Part shown: positions 1 to 6,820 of the stretch, piece after piece | How positions within the stretch are numbered: the first letter of the stretch is position 1 | Layout: each line of letters begins with the position of its first letter | Assembly: GCA_021298045.1 (NCBI GenBank) | Contig: JAJTHY010000153.1 | Coordinates: 1 to 10,860, forward strand | Length of the DNA stretch: 10,860 bases | Direction of reading: 5' to 3' | Source: Candidatus Jidaibacter sp. | Lineage (GTDB): Bacteria > Pseudomonadota > Alphaproteobacteria > Rickettsiales > Midichloriaceae | Position numbers and translations under genes: made by a program | Notes under the pieces: generated by a model | The model's database searches: none | Told to the model about the DNA's origin: nothing | What the model saw: the letters and a program-made list of their open reading frames with translations, nothing else

Positions 1-1067
1 AACCAGCTAAGCCTGCGCAAAATATTGTTACCTAGAATCATTAAAATAACTGTTGTAAGGCCTGTCGCAAAGGAAAACTGCCCCATAAAGGCAGCGTAAT
101 CATTTTCATTGGGAAATTGTATCTTAATTTGACTTTTCCATATGCCTTCCACAAGGTTAATTGAAATGCCATAGGCCAAAACAATTATAGCAATAAGGCC
201 GAGATACGATGAATGCACAATGTATTTGAAGCTTTCTTTCAGCGGCAGTTTTGGTTTGCTCTTTTCATCACCTACATCTTGACCTTCTTTATAATAGCGC
301 GTATCTGTAAATAGAGAGCGGTGCATCCAGTAGTAAATGCCCATCGTGATAAGACCAGAAAAAACAACCATACCAATTTGGATTTTAATATTGAAGCCCC
401 ACTGCTCTGTTTTGCTCACTCCTTCTACGCTGTCTGCAAGTTTAGAGCAAAAATAAATCAAAGCACCCGCAAGCATAAGGCCGCAGTTACCAATTATACC
501 GAAAAGACCATAAAAGCGCTTTGCTTCATCTACTTTTGTAATTTGGTTAGCAAACTGCCAAAAAAGCATGGCAAGAATAACAGATCCCCAAAGCTCCGAT
601 AAAATATAAAAGAGACTGAAACTCCAGTTGCCTATCACTGGAATCATCCAATGAAAAGTCGGGTACGCTTCTTGAATGCTTTTTATCGTCTCCATGGACA
701 TATGAAGAGCTTCTTTGTTCGGAAAAATAACGAAAGCAAAAGCTGCAAAAAAGATTAAAAAAGGGGACACAAGCGCGTAAAAGAGATTCTCTTTTGAAAA
801 CACATTGACCATCTTAACAAAAATCAACATGAAGAGAATTGCTGCAGGTGTGACTCCATAGAGTTTTATGAAAGAGATGGTTTCGGCCCCACCTGCTGGA
901 GCAAGTACAACAAGCACATCTTTAATATCACGCAAAATAGTATAGTTGAAGAGGATGCAGAGCATCATAAAGCCCATGGGTAGGAACTTTTTAAGTTCCG
1001 TCGAATAAATTGGCCATAATACACCACGTATACCCGTAAAACCCTCTTTAGTATCTGCTGGTGACAT
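1..1067 (-). CDS. tlc: ATP/ADP translocase (NTT/Tlc family), 3' end cut off by window edge
   Basis: This is a nucleotide transporter of the non-mitochondrial ATP/ADP carrier family, an inner-membrane protein. In obligate intracellular bacteria it exchanges host ATP for bacterial ADP or imports nucleotides. Reading the minus strand gives 355 residues without a stop before the window ends; the family is usually near 500 residues, so the C-terminal third lies outside. Recognisable stretches are KKFLPMGFMMLCILFNYTILRDIKD (split: 26-40 and 41-50), ELWGSVILAMLFWQFANQIT (158-177), EAKRFYGLFG (181-190) and NLVEGIWKS (304-312), all closely like Rickettsia Tlc proteins as I remember them. Many hydrophobic helices fit a polytopic membrane protein. 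The ATG at 1067 is preceded by TAAGG at 1076-1080, eight bases away, which supports this start. It is transcribed away from the ankyrin gene. Rickettsiales often carry several paralogues, so the exact substrate (ATP/ADP or another nucleotide) is not settled. Confidence 0.95.
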   Translation of the reverse strand, partial: MSPADTKEGFTGIRGVLWPIYSTELKKFLPMGFMMLCILFNYTILRDIKDVLVVLAPAGGAETISFIKLYGVTPAAILFMLIFVKMVNVFSKENLFYALVSPFLIFFAAFAFVIFPNKEALHMSMETIKSIQEAYPTFHWMIPVIGNWSFSLFYILSELWGSVILAMLFWQFANQITKVDEAKRFYGLFGIIGNCGLMLAGALIYFCSKLADSVEGVSKTEQWGFNIKIQIGMVVFSGLITMGIYYWMHRSLFTDTRYYKEGQDVGDEKSKPKLPLKESFKYIVHSSYLGLIAIIVLAYGISINLVEGIWKSQIKIQFPNENDYAAFMGQFSFATGLTTVILMILGNNILRRLSW

Positions 1068-1075
1068 TTTTTTTG

Positions 1076-1080
1076 CCTTA
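1076..1080 (-). promoter_or_regulatory. ribosome binding site of tlc
   Basis: TAAGG on the minus strand lies eight bases upstream of the ATG at 1067. It is one of the clearer Shine-Dalgarno matches in a window where most genes have weak ones, and it decides the tlc start. Confidence 0.6.
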
Positions 1081-1129
1081 AAAATTAAATGACTAATTGT
1101 TAACGACAAAATCACTGTAGCATAAAAAT

Positions 1130-1163
1130 ATTAAAAAAATGATTCTTTTTTAGTTTTTTTAAT
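1130..1163. repeat. A/T-only inverted repeat, 10-bp arms
   Basis: ATTAAAAAAA at 1130-1139 is exactly complementary to TTTTTTTAAT at 1154-1163, with a 14-base loop. The arms contain no G or C, so any hairpin would be weak. In this AT-rich spacer it could arise by chance. It lies between divergent genes, so a terminator role is unlikely. A bend or protein-binding site is possible but unproven. Confidence 0.35.
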
Positions 1164-1318
1164 GAAAGGCTGACAAAAGTTATATTTTCTTGGAGAAGGG
1201 AAAATACGCAGAGTGTTATTATAGATAGATGAGATTTTGATACTTCGTAAACTTGAAAAAGAGCGAATGTGTTTAATGTGCGCGAACTCTAAAATAAAAC
1301 ATAAATAGAAACAAAGGT

Positions 1319-1347
1319 TTGACTTCTATGAACTAATTGCTTATTAT
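1319..1347 (+). promoter_or_regulatory. sigma70-type promoter of the ankyrin gene
   Basis: The -35 box TTGACT (1319-1324) is followed by a spacer of exactly 17 bases and the -10 box TATTAT (1342-1347), each matching the consensus at five of six positions. Transcription would start near 1354, leaving a leader of about 25 bases before the ATG at 1380. It is the best-matched promoter in the window and points straight into the interrupted ankyrin reading frame. Confidence 0.65.
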
Positions 1348-1379
1348 TGAGCATGAAATTGATATTAGAGTAAAATTCC

Positions 1380-1685
1380 ATGTTTCTAAAGCTTCAAGAC
1401 TCACAAAAACAATTATTTGCAGAAATTATTAAGGGCGAGACTTTTGAGATCAATAGGTTAAACCCAGTAGATGTTTTTAACGTTGCTGCATTACATGGGA
1501 ACGTAAATGTTCTTGCAGAGTTAGCTAAAGACAAAAAAGATATGGTTACTGCAATTAAGACACTATTAAAACATGGGCATATTAGTAAGTTTCAAGAGCT
1601 ATGGAAGGGTCAAAAATTAAAAATAAGCCCTGTATTATTGTACACAGTATTGGAATATGGGAATCAGGATGCAATTGCTTTTTGA
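1380..1685 (+). CDS. ankyrin-like protein, N-terminal fragment ending at an in-frame TGA
   Basis: This 101-residue frame opens with an ATG about 25 bases after the predicted transcription start. AGAG ten bases upstream (1367-1370) is only a weak ribosome binding site. The sequence is ankyrin-like: residues 30-51 (VDVFNVAALHGNVNVLAEL) and 86-101 (LLYTVLEYGNQDAIAF) follow the helix-turn-helix pattern. It stops in mid-helix at TGA 1683-1685, and the same frame then continues without another stop for 643 codons. It is therefore most likely the front of a single 745-codon gene. Either a point mutation or sequence error has broken it, or the TGA is read through. If translated alone it would be a small incomplete solenoid. 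I cannot assign a function; ankyrin proteins in Rickettsiales are often secreted and bind host proteins, but no secretion signal is seen here. Confidence 0.6.
   Translation: MFLKLQDSQKQLFAEIIKGETFEINRLNPVDVFNVAALHGNVNVLAELAKDKKDMVTAIKTLLKHGHISKFQELWKGQKLKISPVLLYTVLEYGNQDAIAF
1683..1685 (+). other. in-frame TGA interrupting the ankyrin reading frame
   Basis: The frames 1380-1685 and 1686-3617 are in the same phase, separated only by this TGA. The first half ends EYGNQDAIAF, then stop, then LAQE. A nearby repeat reads EYGNIDAVKKLLELG, so the stop falls where leucine is found. A single change TTA to TGA would explain it. TGA acts as a true stop elsewhere in the window (nrdR, the HExxH gene, the MFS gene), so a changed genetic code is unlikely. 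Confidence 0.75.
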
Positions 1686-3617
1686 TTGGCACAAGAACTT
1701 GAGGAGGGTGCGCTGAATAATACATATGATTTGCGCAAAACCTTACTTGATATTGCTTGTGAATATGGAAACATTGACGCTGTGAAGAAACTGTTAGAAT
1801 TAGGTGGTAAAATAACAAAACTAGAAAGCCGACTCGACTCATATAAGCCAGAAGTTTTAAAAATATTACTGCAACAAGATGAGTTTCCTTTATTAAAAAG
1901 ACCGGGCGAAACTGAAGAGCAGTTTAAAAGCCAGGTTAAAGAATGCAAAGAAAGTCTTATACGGAGGAATAGTTGGGATGATAAGAAAATCGATGCAGGT
2001 GTATTAGAAATTCTATTAAATGACAAAACCTTGAAGATTTCATCTGATGTTTTCAATTCATTGATAGCACATAAAAACTATAAAGCCGCTAATGTTTTCA
2101 TAGAAAAAAGAAGAGATTCTTTAGAACCCAGCTTGATAGGAGCTATTGTCTCAACAGATTTTCACTTTCAAGCTAGATATAACTATACATTTTTAGCTGG
2201 CGTACCAAAAGATTATCAGAATGCGCTACAAAGAGAGACTTTTCTATACAGCATGCCAATCGCTTGCTTCGTTTCTTTGCCACTGGCGATTGTATACGAC
2301 TCACCTGCACCAATGCTTTTAGTACCATTATATTTAGTATTGAATGGCATGTACAACAAGTACTATTTGATACCTGGCTTCCTTGATGCTGTAGCAAAAT
2401 TAGGCCAAGAGCTGGAAGCTAAAGAGAAAGCAGAAGCCCAGAATAAAGTGGAACAAACTCCTACGGAAAATGACATTACAATCTCTTTGGAAGATAAAAA
2501 TGAGTTTATTGCTGAGTGTATAAATGGTGAAATTGAGACAGTAAAAGCTAAACTTAAGGACCAAGCAACCTTAGCAACAACAGCAAAGACAGTAGGTGGG
2601 TTAACCGGTATTCATATAGCGATACAAACACAGAATCTAAAGCTTTTGGAATGCTTTCTAGCAGAGCAAATAATGGCTGCTATAGACGAAAAAGAGGTCA
2701 CACCTTTTGATTTATTGATGCAGTTAAGAAAAGATAAGGAATTTGATAAAGACAATAAAATATTAGATTATTTCTTTGAGCACGTATTTAATACAAAGCA
2801 TGTAGATGCATTGAAGAGAACACCTCTACATATTGCAGCTAAGTATAACAATTTAGATTTAGCTAAAAGGGCTCTTGAAATCGATGGTCTAAATTTGCTT
2901 GCAAAAGATAAAAATGGAAATACAGCGTTATATCTATCTCTAAACAATAAAGACCTTTTAGAAGTGATTATACCTTTTTACAAAGATATTAAACCCACTG
3001 AGGATGCGCAAGCAGATTTAAAACGTGTGCTGAATAAGTTAATTGAAGAAAAAAATATAGTACTCTTTGCAGAAGTTTTAACATTATTAAAAAGTAATAA
3101 AATCGATATACAACCAATTAGCAATGATATTCTAGCTGATGCTATAGCAAGAAAGAACTCTAATGCTGTAGACTCAATGATTGAGCTTGTAGAAACAATT
3201 GATCCAAAACACCTTTTCAATGCATCAACTCTCGATAGATATGCTTCAAAAGAAACATTAAGAATACTGCGCTCACTGATTAAAGCAGGTGGGCAGCAAG
3301 GCCAAGACGAAAAAGCTAAGCTTGATCTCAACGCTATAAACAAAAAGGGTAATTGGTTGGATAACTTTTTACAAGACACTTACTCGAAACAAGAGTTTTT
3401 AAAAGATTCTGGATACTATAATGAGATTTGGAAAGAAAGGGTGCTTGCATCAACATGTGCACTCGCTACATTTGCAGCAATTCAGTACACAGATCGTAGC
3501 GCGTTTATCCAAGTCTGTCTTAGCGGCTTTGCTTACAAAGTATCGGCGAATTATTATGATAAACATTATTTAAAGCCAACTGTTGAGGCGAATATATCTG
3601 CAATGGAGATAATTTAA
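1686..3617 (+). CDS. ankyrin-repeat protein with two hydrophobic hairpin modules (main fragment)
   Basis: This is a 643-codon frame continuing in phase after the TGA. The first codon is TTG, and no in-frame ATG occurs until residue 190, so it probably has no start of its own. GAGGAGG at 1701-1707 lies close to an in-frame CTG (1713) and 23 bases before a TTG (1731), which leaves re-initiation possible. Ankyrin-type repeats are seen at 20-43 (LLDIACEYGNIDAVKKLLELG), 306-327 and, most typically, 378-430 (TPLHIAAKYNNLDLAKRALE). A charged stretch rich in E, K, A and Q follows at 240-260. Two related hydrophobic modules lie at 177-230 and 577-631, the second near the C-terminus. It ends with tandem TAA codons, 13 bases before the convergent nucleotidyltransferase gene. 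Membrane-associated ankyrin proteins of intracellular bacteria often act on the host. That role is inference, and the gene may be a decaying pseudogene. Confidence 0.75.
   Translation: MAQELEEGALNNTYDLRKTLLDIACEYGNIDAVKKLLELGGKITKLESRLDSYKPEVLKILLQQDEFPLLKRPGETEEQFKSQVKECKESLIRRNSWDDKKIDAGVLEILLNDKTLKISSDVFNSLIAHKNYKAANVFIEKRRDSLEPSLIGAIVSTDFHFQARYNYTFLAGVPKDYQNALQRETFLYSMPIACFVSLPLAIVYDSPAPMLLVPLYLVLNGMYNKYYLIPGFLDAVAKLGQELEAKEKAEAQNKVEQTPTENDITISLEDKNEFIAECINGEIETVKAKLKDQATLATTAKTVGGLTGIHIAIQTQNLKLLECFLAEQIMAAIDEKEVTPFDLLMQLRKDKEFDKDNKILDYFFEHVFNTKHVDALKRTPLHIAAKYNNLDLAKRALEIDGLNLLAKDKNGNTALYLSLNNKDLLEVIIPFYKDIKPTEDAQADLKRVLNKLIEEKNIVLFAEVLTLLKSNKIDIQPISNDILADAIARKNSNAVDSMIELVETIDPKHLFNASTLDRYASKETLRILRSLIKAGGQQGQDEKAKLDLNAINKKGNWLDNFLQDTYSKQEFLKDSGYYNEIWKERVLASTCALATFAAIQYTDRSAFIQVCLSGFAYKVSANYYDKHYLKPTVEANISAMEII
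2214..2375 (+). repeat. hydrophobic module, copy 1 (protein-level repeat)
   Basis: Residues 177-230 of the main ankyrin fragment. It opens with YQNALQRETFLYS, passes through about 35 mostly hydrophobic residues with a central IVYDSPAP turn, and closes with MYNKYYLIP. It is 54 residues long and aligns with copy 2 along its whole length. It could form a membrane hairpin of two helices. Confidence 0.6.
3414..3578 (+). repeat. hydrophobic module, copy 2 (protein-level repeat)
   Basis: Residues 577-631 of the main ankyrin fragment. It opens with YYNEIWKERVLAS, has a central IQYTDRSA turn, and closes with YYDKHYLKP. It is 55 residues long. Shared with copy 1 are Y-x-N, [RK]-E, L-x-S, the central Y turn and Y-[ND]-K-x-Y-L-x-P. 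The DNA itself is not visibly repeated, so the duplication is old. Confidence 0.6.
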
Positions 3618-3630
3618 TAAGGCTGATTCG

Positions 3631-4362
3631 CTAGCAATTGTCTAAAAACATCTTCTCTGCCTTTTCGAGGTTATGCTCGATATCTGCAAAGGATGATATT
3701 CTATGTAATGCATCTATTGCATACGCTATATCTTCAGGTAGATCCCACTGCAGATAACGAAGCAAAAAATCTTGTCGCTCTGGGCAGTATTTATTGCGTA
3801 ACAATTCGACAAGTGGTGCCATCACACGCGTGTTATAAAAAAATACAGCCTCAGAAAAACGCTGCCTTTTTATCGCACGCTCTACAACTAGCCTTGCACC
3901 AATTCTAAATTGATTTTTCAAGTCTTCTAGCCTGCTTTTAAAACCATCCATCAATTCCATACTTGTTGCGTGGGGCTTTATAACATCTTGCTTATCCACT
4001 AAAATAATTGGCTCACCCATACGCTTAGCATCCAAAAGTTCAGCCAATGTTTCATCAAATGCAAATACAACATCGACTATATTATATTTAGAGGCATTTT
4101 TGAGCTTGTAATAGCGATTTGGATACCTAGAAATTATAGGCTCATGTATTTCTACTATCTCATCTATCTTGTTTAAGACATTATCTATTGCTGCGAACAC
4201 AGCTGGTGTATCCTTTAAAGTCGTTAAAACACGAATATCTATATCCGAAAACTCATCATTTCTAAAAAATGCATCACTGCCACCAAGCCAGATAGCCTGG
4301 ACTTGTTGCATATCCTTCAGACCAATATGTATTGAATCTATTATTTGTTGACGCGAAATCAC
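3631..4362 (-). CDS. nucleotidyltransferase-domain protein (Pol beta superfamily)
   Basis: This 243-residue soluble protein has an N-terminal nucleotidyltransferase fold. The signature is LGGSDAFFRNDEFSDIDIRV at 26-45, with GGS at 27-29 and the metal-binding pair D40/D42. D97 in YNIVDVVF is a good candidate for the third acidic residue. The rest, from about 110, is helical and includes LRNKYCPERQDFLLRYLQ (188-205), a pattern resembling antibiotic-type or AadE-like nucleotidyltransferases. Such enzymes move a nucleotide from NTP onto a small molecule or macromolecule; the substrate here cannot be told. The start is GTG at 4362, since the ATG two bases earlier runs into TGA at once. AAAGG sits unusually close. 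The next ATG (residue 18) would leave only eight residues before the GGS motif. The gene begins five bases after the nuoF stop, so it is probably cotranscribed and perhaps translationally coupled. A functional link with complex I is not implied. Confidence 0.8.
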   Translation of the reverse strand: MISRQQIIDSIHIGLKDMQQVQAIWLGGSDAFFRNDEFSDIDIRVLTTLKDTPAVFAAIDNVLNKIDEIVEIHEPIISRYPNRYYKLKNASKYNIVDVVFAFDETLAELLDAKRMGEPIILVDKQDVIKPHATSMELMDGFKSRLEDLKNQFRIGARLVVERAIKRQRFSEAVFFYNTRVMAPLVELLRNKYCPERQDFLLRYLQWDLPEDIAYAIDALHRISSFADIEHNLEKAEKMFLDNC

Positions 4363-4367
4363 ATCCT

Positions 4368-5651
4368 TTAAGCAGCTCTTAATTTATAGTTCTTTATGCG
4401 GTCTTCAATCTCACCCCTAAAGTGTCTAATCAACCCTTGTATTGGCCACGCAGCCGCATCCCCAAGCGCACAAATTGTGTGCCCTTCGATCTGCTTTGTT
4501 GCATCTAAAAGAGAATCGATTTCATCAACAGTTGCATTCCCTTCGACAAAACGGCACATAACCTTATACAACCATCCAACACCCTCTCTACAAGGAGTAC
4601 ATTGCCCGCAAGACTCGTGCATATAGAATTTAGAAAGCTTAGTAATCGCCTTAATCACGTCTGTTGATTTATCCATAACAATGACAGCTGCAGTTCCTAA
4701 GCCAGATTGTACATCACGTAATGCATCAAAATCCATCAAGACTGTATCGCAGATCTCCTTTGGAAGCAATGGAACAGAAGACCCGCCAGGTATCACAGCA
4801 AGGAGATTATCCCACCCCCCACGCACACCACCTGCGTGCTTTTCTATAAGCTCCTTAAGTGGAATCGACATAGCCTCCTCAACGTTACAAGGTGTATTAA
4901 CATGACCAGAGATACAAAAGATCTTGGTACCAGCGTTGTTTGGCCTACCAATAGATGCAAACCATGATGCTCCTCGCCTCATAATGGCTGGGACAACAGC
5001 GATAGTCTCCACATTATTTACTGTGGTAGGATTGCCCCATACGCCAACAGCTGCTGGGAAAGCAGGAGGCTTAAGCCTTGGCATGCCTTTTCTACCTTCT
5101 AGACTGTTTAAAAGTGCAGTTTCTTCTCCGCATATGTAAGCACCAGCACCTCTGTGTATGTAAACATCAAAGTCATAACCACTGCCACATGCGTTCTTAC
5201 CAATCAACCCTGCATCATAAGCTTCATCGATTGCTTTTTGAAGCGCTTCAGCCTCATTATAATATTCACCACGAATATAGATATACGCAGCACGAGCGCG
5301 CATAGCATAGCCTGCAATCAAGCAGCCTTCTATTAGTTTATGGGGCTCATTACGTAAGATATCACGGTCCTTACATGTTCCTGGTTCACTTTCATCTGCG
5401 TTAACTACAAGAAAATTTGGCCTGTCTTCAGTAGGATTTTTTGGCATAAATGACCATTTCATTCCGGCAGAGAAACCAGCCCCACCTCTGCCACGCAGGC
5501 CAGATGCTTTCACTGCTTCAATCACTTGATCAGGGGCAAGTTTCAAGAATTTTTTTGTATCTGACCAATCATGTCTTTTCTTTGCAGATTGGAGATTTGC
5601 ACTTTCATGTCCATATAAATTAGTAAATATTCTGTCCTGAGCTTTTAACAT
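4368..5651 (-). CDS. nuoF: NADH-quinone oxidoreductase subunit F
   Basis: NuoF is the NADH-oxidising subunit of respiratory complex I, on the cytoplasmic arm. It binds NADH and FMN and carries the N3 4Fe-4S cluster. The 427-residue protein shows the nucleotide-binding GLRGRGGAGFSAGMKW (51-66), ADESEPGTCKDRD (85-97), the glycine-rich GAGAYICGEETALLNSLEG (168-186), and the cluster ligands C348, C351 and C354 in ESCGQCTPCREG plus C394 in HTICALGD. Length and motifs are complete. I chose the ATG at 5651, giving MLKAQDRIFTNLYG, which resembles Rickettsia NuoF. An upstream in-frame TTG at 5666 would add five residues without family support. A promoter with a perfect TATAAT lies just upstream. No nuoE or nuoG is adjacent; neighbours are murG upstream and the nucleotidyltransferase gene downstream. 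A split nuo gene set is known in Rickettsiales. Confidence 0.97.
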   Translation of the reverse strand: MLKAQDRIFTNLYGHESANLQSAKKRHDWSDTKKFLKLAPDQVIEAVKASGLRGRGGAGFSAGMKWSFMPKNPTEDRPNFLVVNADESEPGTCKDRDILRNEPHKLIEGCLIAGYAMRARAAYIYIRGEYYNEAEALQKAIDEAYDAGLIGKNACGSGYDFDVYIHRGAGAYICGEETALLNSLEGRKGMPRLKPPAFPAAVGVWGNPTTVNNVETIAVVPAIMRRGASWFASIGRPNNAGTKIFCISGHVNTPCNVEEAMSIPLKELIEKHAGGVRGGWDNLLAVIPGGSSVPLLPKEICDTVLMDFDALRDVQSGLGTAAVIVMDKSTDVIKAITKLSKFYMHESCGQCTPCREGVGWLYKVMCRFVEGNATVDEIDSLLDATKQIEGHTICALGDAAAWPIQGLIRHFRGEIEDRIKNYKLRAA

Positions 5652-5686
5652 CGCGATATATTCCAATTATCCTATATATTTTTTAT

Positions 5687-5715
5687 ATTATAAGTCACAG
5701 AATATCAATTATTAA
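5687..5715 (-). promoter_or_regulatory. sigma70-type promoter of nuoF
   Basis: On the minus strand, TTAATA (5710-5715) is followed by a 17-base spacer and a perfect TATAAT (5687-5692). The -35 box matches at four of six positions. Transcription would begin near 5680, giving a leader of about 30 bases to the ATG at 5651. This suggests nuoF and the gene after it form a unit separate from murG. Confidence 0.55.
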
Positions 5716-5732
5716 CATTGAATAGATGTTAA
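5712..5732. repeat. 7-bp inverted repeat over the murG stop codon
   Basis: TTAACAT (5712-5718) and ATGTTAA (5726-5732) are perfect inverted copies around a 7-base loop. The right arm includes the murG stop codon and the left arm overlaps the -35 box of nuoF. The stem is AT-rich and no run of T follows in the direction of murG transcription, so it is at best a poor terminator. An operator is equally possible. Confidence 0.35.
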
Positions 5733-6820
5733 GAAATAATGGCGCTCAGTATTTTTGGAGCAGCATTAACAGCAGATGCTTTAAGGGCTTTTTCACCCAT
5801 ATCATGGAGCTTTTTCTTGCTTTTTAGCAGGCCTTCGATATGGCTTGCAAGTACATCAGCATTTGCATCATTCTCATTTACAATTATAGCTGCACCTAGG
5901 TCTTCTAGAACTTTGGCGTTATAATACTGATGATTATCAGTTGCAATTTTGAGAGGGATCAAAATAGATGCACGCCCAATCACAGCTACTTCGGTCACTG
6001 TAGATGCACCTGCTCTGGCTATAATCAAATCTGCCTGATGCATTAGCTCACCCACATTATCGAAAAAATCTTTCACAACAATGTGTGCAGAACAGCCTTT
6101 ATACTGAGCTTTAGTGCTATGAACCAAAGATTTTCTGGCCTGCTGATATAACGATATATTCTCAAGCATTTTCTCAGGCAGCTTTTTGATGGCGTTTGGT
6201 AAGATATCGCTCAAAATCTTTGCCCCCTGACTACCCCCTAAAGCCACTATAACAATACCTTTAGCGGTCCTAGGTTTTGGCTTTTTGTGATACTGTAAAA
6301 TGTTGGAGCGCACTAAATTCCCTACAAACATCGATCTCTCAGCATTTTTAGCTCTTATGTGTTTTGTTTCTGAAAAAGACAGAAAAATATTTTTTGCGAA
6401 GCGCTGCATCAACCTGTTAACTCCGCCAAGCACAGCGTTTTGCTCGTGAATAAACACTTCCAAGCCTAGAGATACTGCAGCTAGCATGGTTGGAAAGGAT
6501 GGATAGCCTCCAAAGCCTATTACTTTAGTGACATTCTGGTTCTTCAGATACTGCCTAATCTTAAAGACAGAATGTATAAGCTTAACAGAGTTTATACCAA
6601 ATCCTATTAGATTGCCGCCTAATCTAGGTGCAAAAATTTTCAAGCTATCCACCCTTGCTAATTCTCCATTCAAAAACTGACTTGTGCGCTGGTCGCATAT
6701 AAGTATAGCTTTATTACCAGATTTTTTGATCTCTTCTATTAAAGCTTGCGCTGGGAATATGTGTCCTCCAGTACCTCCAGTAGCCAACGCTATTGTTATA
6801 TGCTTCTTTTCCTTCTTCAT
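5729..6820 (-). CDS. murG: UDP-GlcNAc:lipid I N-acetylglucosaminyltransferase
   Basis: MurG adds N-acetylglucosamine from UDP-GlcNAc to lipid I, making lipid II, the last cytoplasmic step of peptidoglycan precursor synthesis. It acts on the inner face of the membrane. The 363 residues hold the two-domain GT-B motifs in order: ATGGTGGHIFPAQAL (13-27), GFGGYPSFP (102-110), HEQNAVLGGVNR (125-136), GGSQGAK (195-201), ARAGASTVTE (268-277) and ATDNHQYYNA (293-302). These cover the glycine-rich loops and the UDP-GlcNAc contact region of the family, at the usual length. Its ATG overlaps the nrdR stop as ATGA (6817-6820), so translation is likely coupled. AAGG lies directly before the ATG. The presence of murG means the organism keeps at least part of a peptidoglycan pathway. 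The usual mur and fts cluster partners are not beside it. Confidence 0.96.
   Translation of the reverse strand: MKKEKKHITIALATGGTGGHIFPAQALIEEIKKSGNKAILICDQRTSQFLNGELARVDSLKIFAPRLGGNLIGFGINSVKLIHSVFKIRQYLKNQNVTKVIGFGGYPSFPTMLAAVSLGLEVFIHEQNAVLGGVNRLMQRFAKNIFLSFSETKHIRAKNAERSMFVGNLVRSNILQYHKKPKPRTAKGIVIVALGGSQGAKILSDILPNAIKKLPEKMLENISLYQQARKSLVHSTKAQYKGCSAHIVVKDFFDNVGELMHQADLIIARAGASTVTEVAVIGRASILIPLKIATDNHQYYNAKVLEDLGAAIIVNENDANADVLASHIEGLLKSKKKLHDMGEKALKASAVNAAPKILSAIIS

Larger units (their letters stand above)
1068..1379. other. 312-bp intergenic region between divergent tlc and ankyrin gene
   Basis: This very AT-rich spacer lies between two divergently transcribed genes. It holds the tlc ribosome binding site, an A/T inverted repeat (1130-1163) and a strong candidate promoter for the ankyrin gene (1319-1347). 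I saw no convincing reading frame, tRNA-like fold or repeat array. A promoter for tlc must lie here, but I could not pick one with both boxes well matched. Confidence 0.6.

Noticed and set aside
321..602. Open frame of 93 codons on the plus strand
   Set aside because: It lies antisense to the strongly supported tlc coding region and its protein has no recognisable pattern.
1140..1176. Minus-strand TTGTCA box as a tlc promoter
   Set aside because: The only -10 candidate at a fitting distance is an A-rich stretch matching four of six, in a region where such matches are expected by chance.
1683..1685. Alternative genetic code with UGA read as tryptophan or another amino acid
   Set aside because: nrdR (TGA in an ATGA overlap with murG), the HExxH gene and the MFS gene (TGA followed by TAA) all end with TGA at the expected family lengths or positions, so UGA is a normal stop here.
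1701..1731. GAGGAGG as a ribosome binding site giving the second ankyrin frame its own start
   Set aside because: The nearest GTG is out of frame, the in-frame CTG at 1713 is a rare start, and the TTG at 1731 is too far; it is kept only as a possibility for re-initiation.
4396..5336. Several short plus-strand open frames opposite nuoF
   Set aside because: All are shadows of the nuoF coding sequence, with low-complexity, serine- and proline-rich or histidine-rich translations.
5652..5666. TTG at 5666 as the nuoF start
   Set aside because: It adds five residues not seen in the family; the ATG at 5651 gives the usual MLK-type N-terminus with a suitable distance from the predicted promoter.
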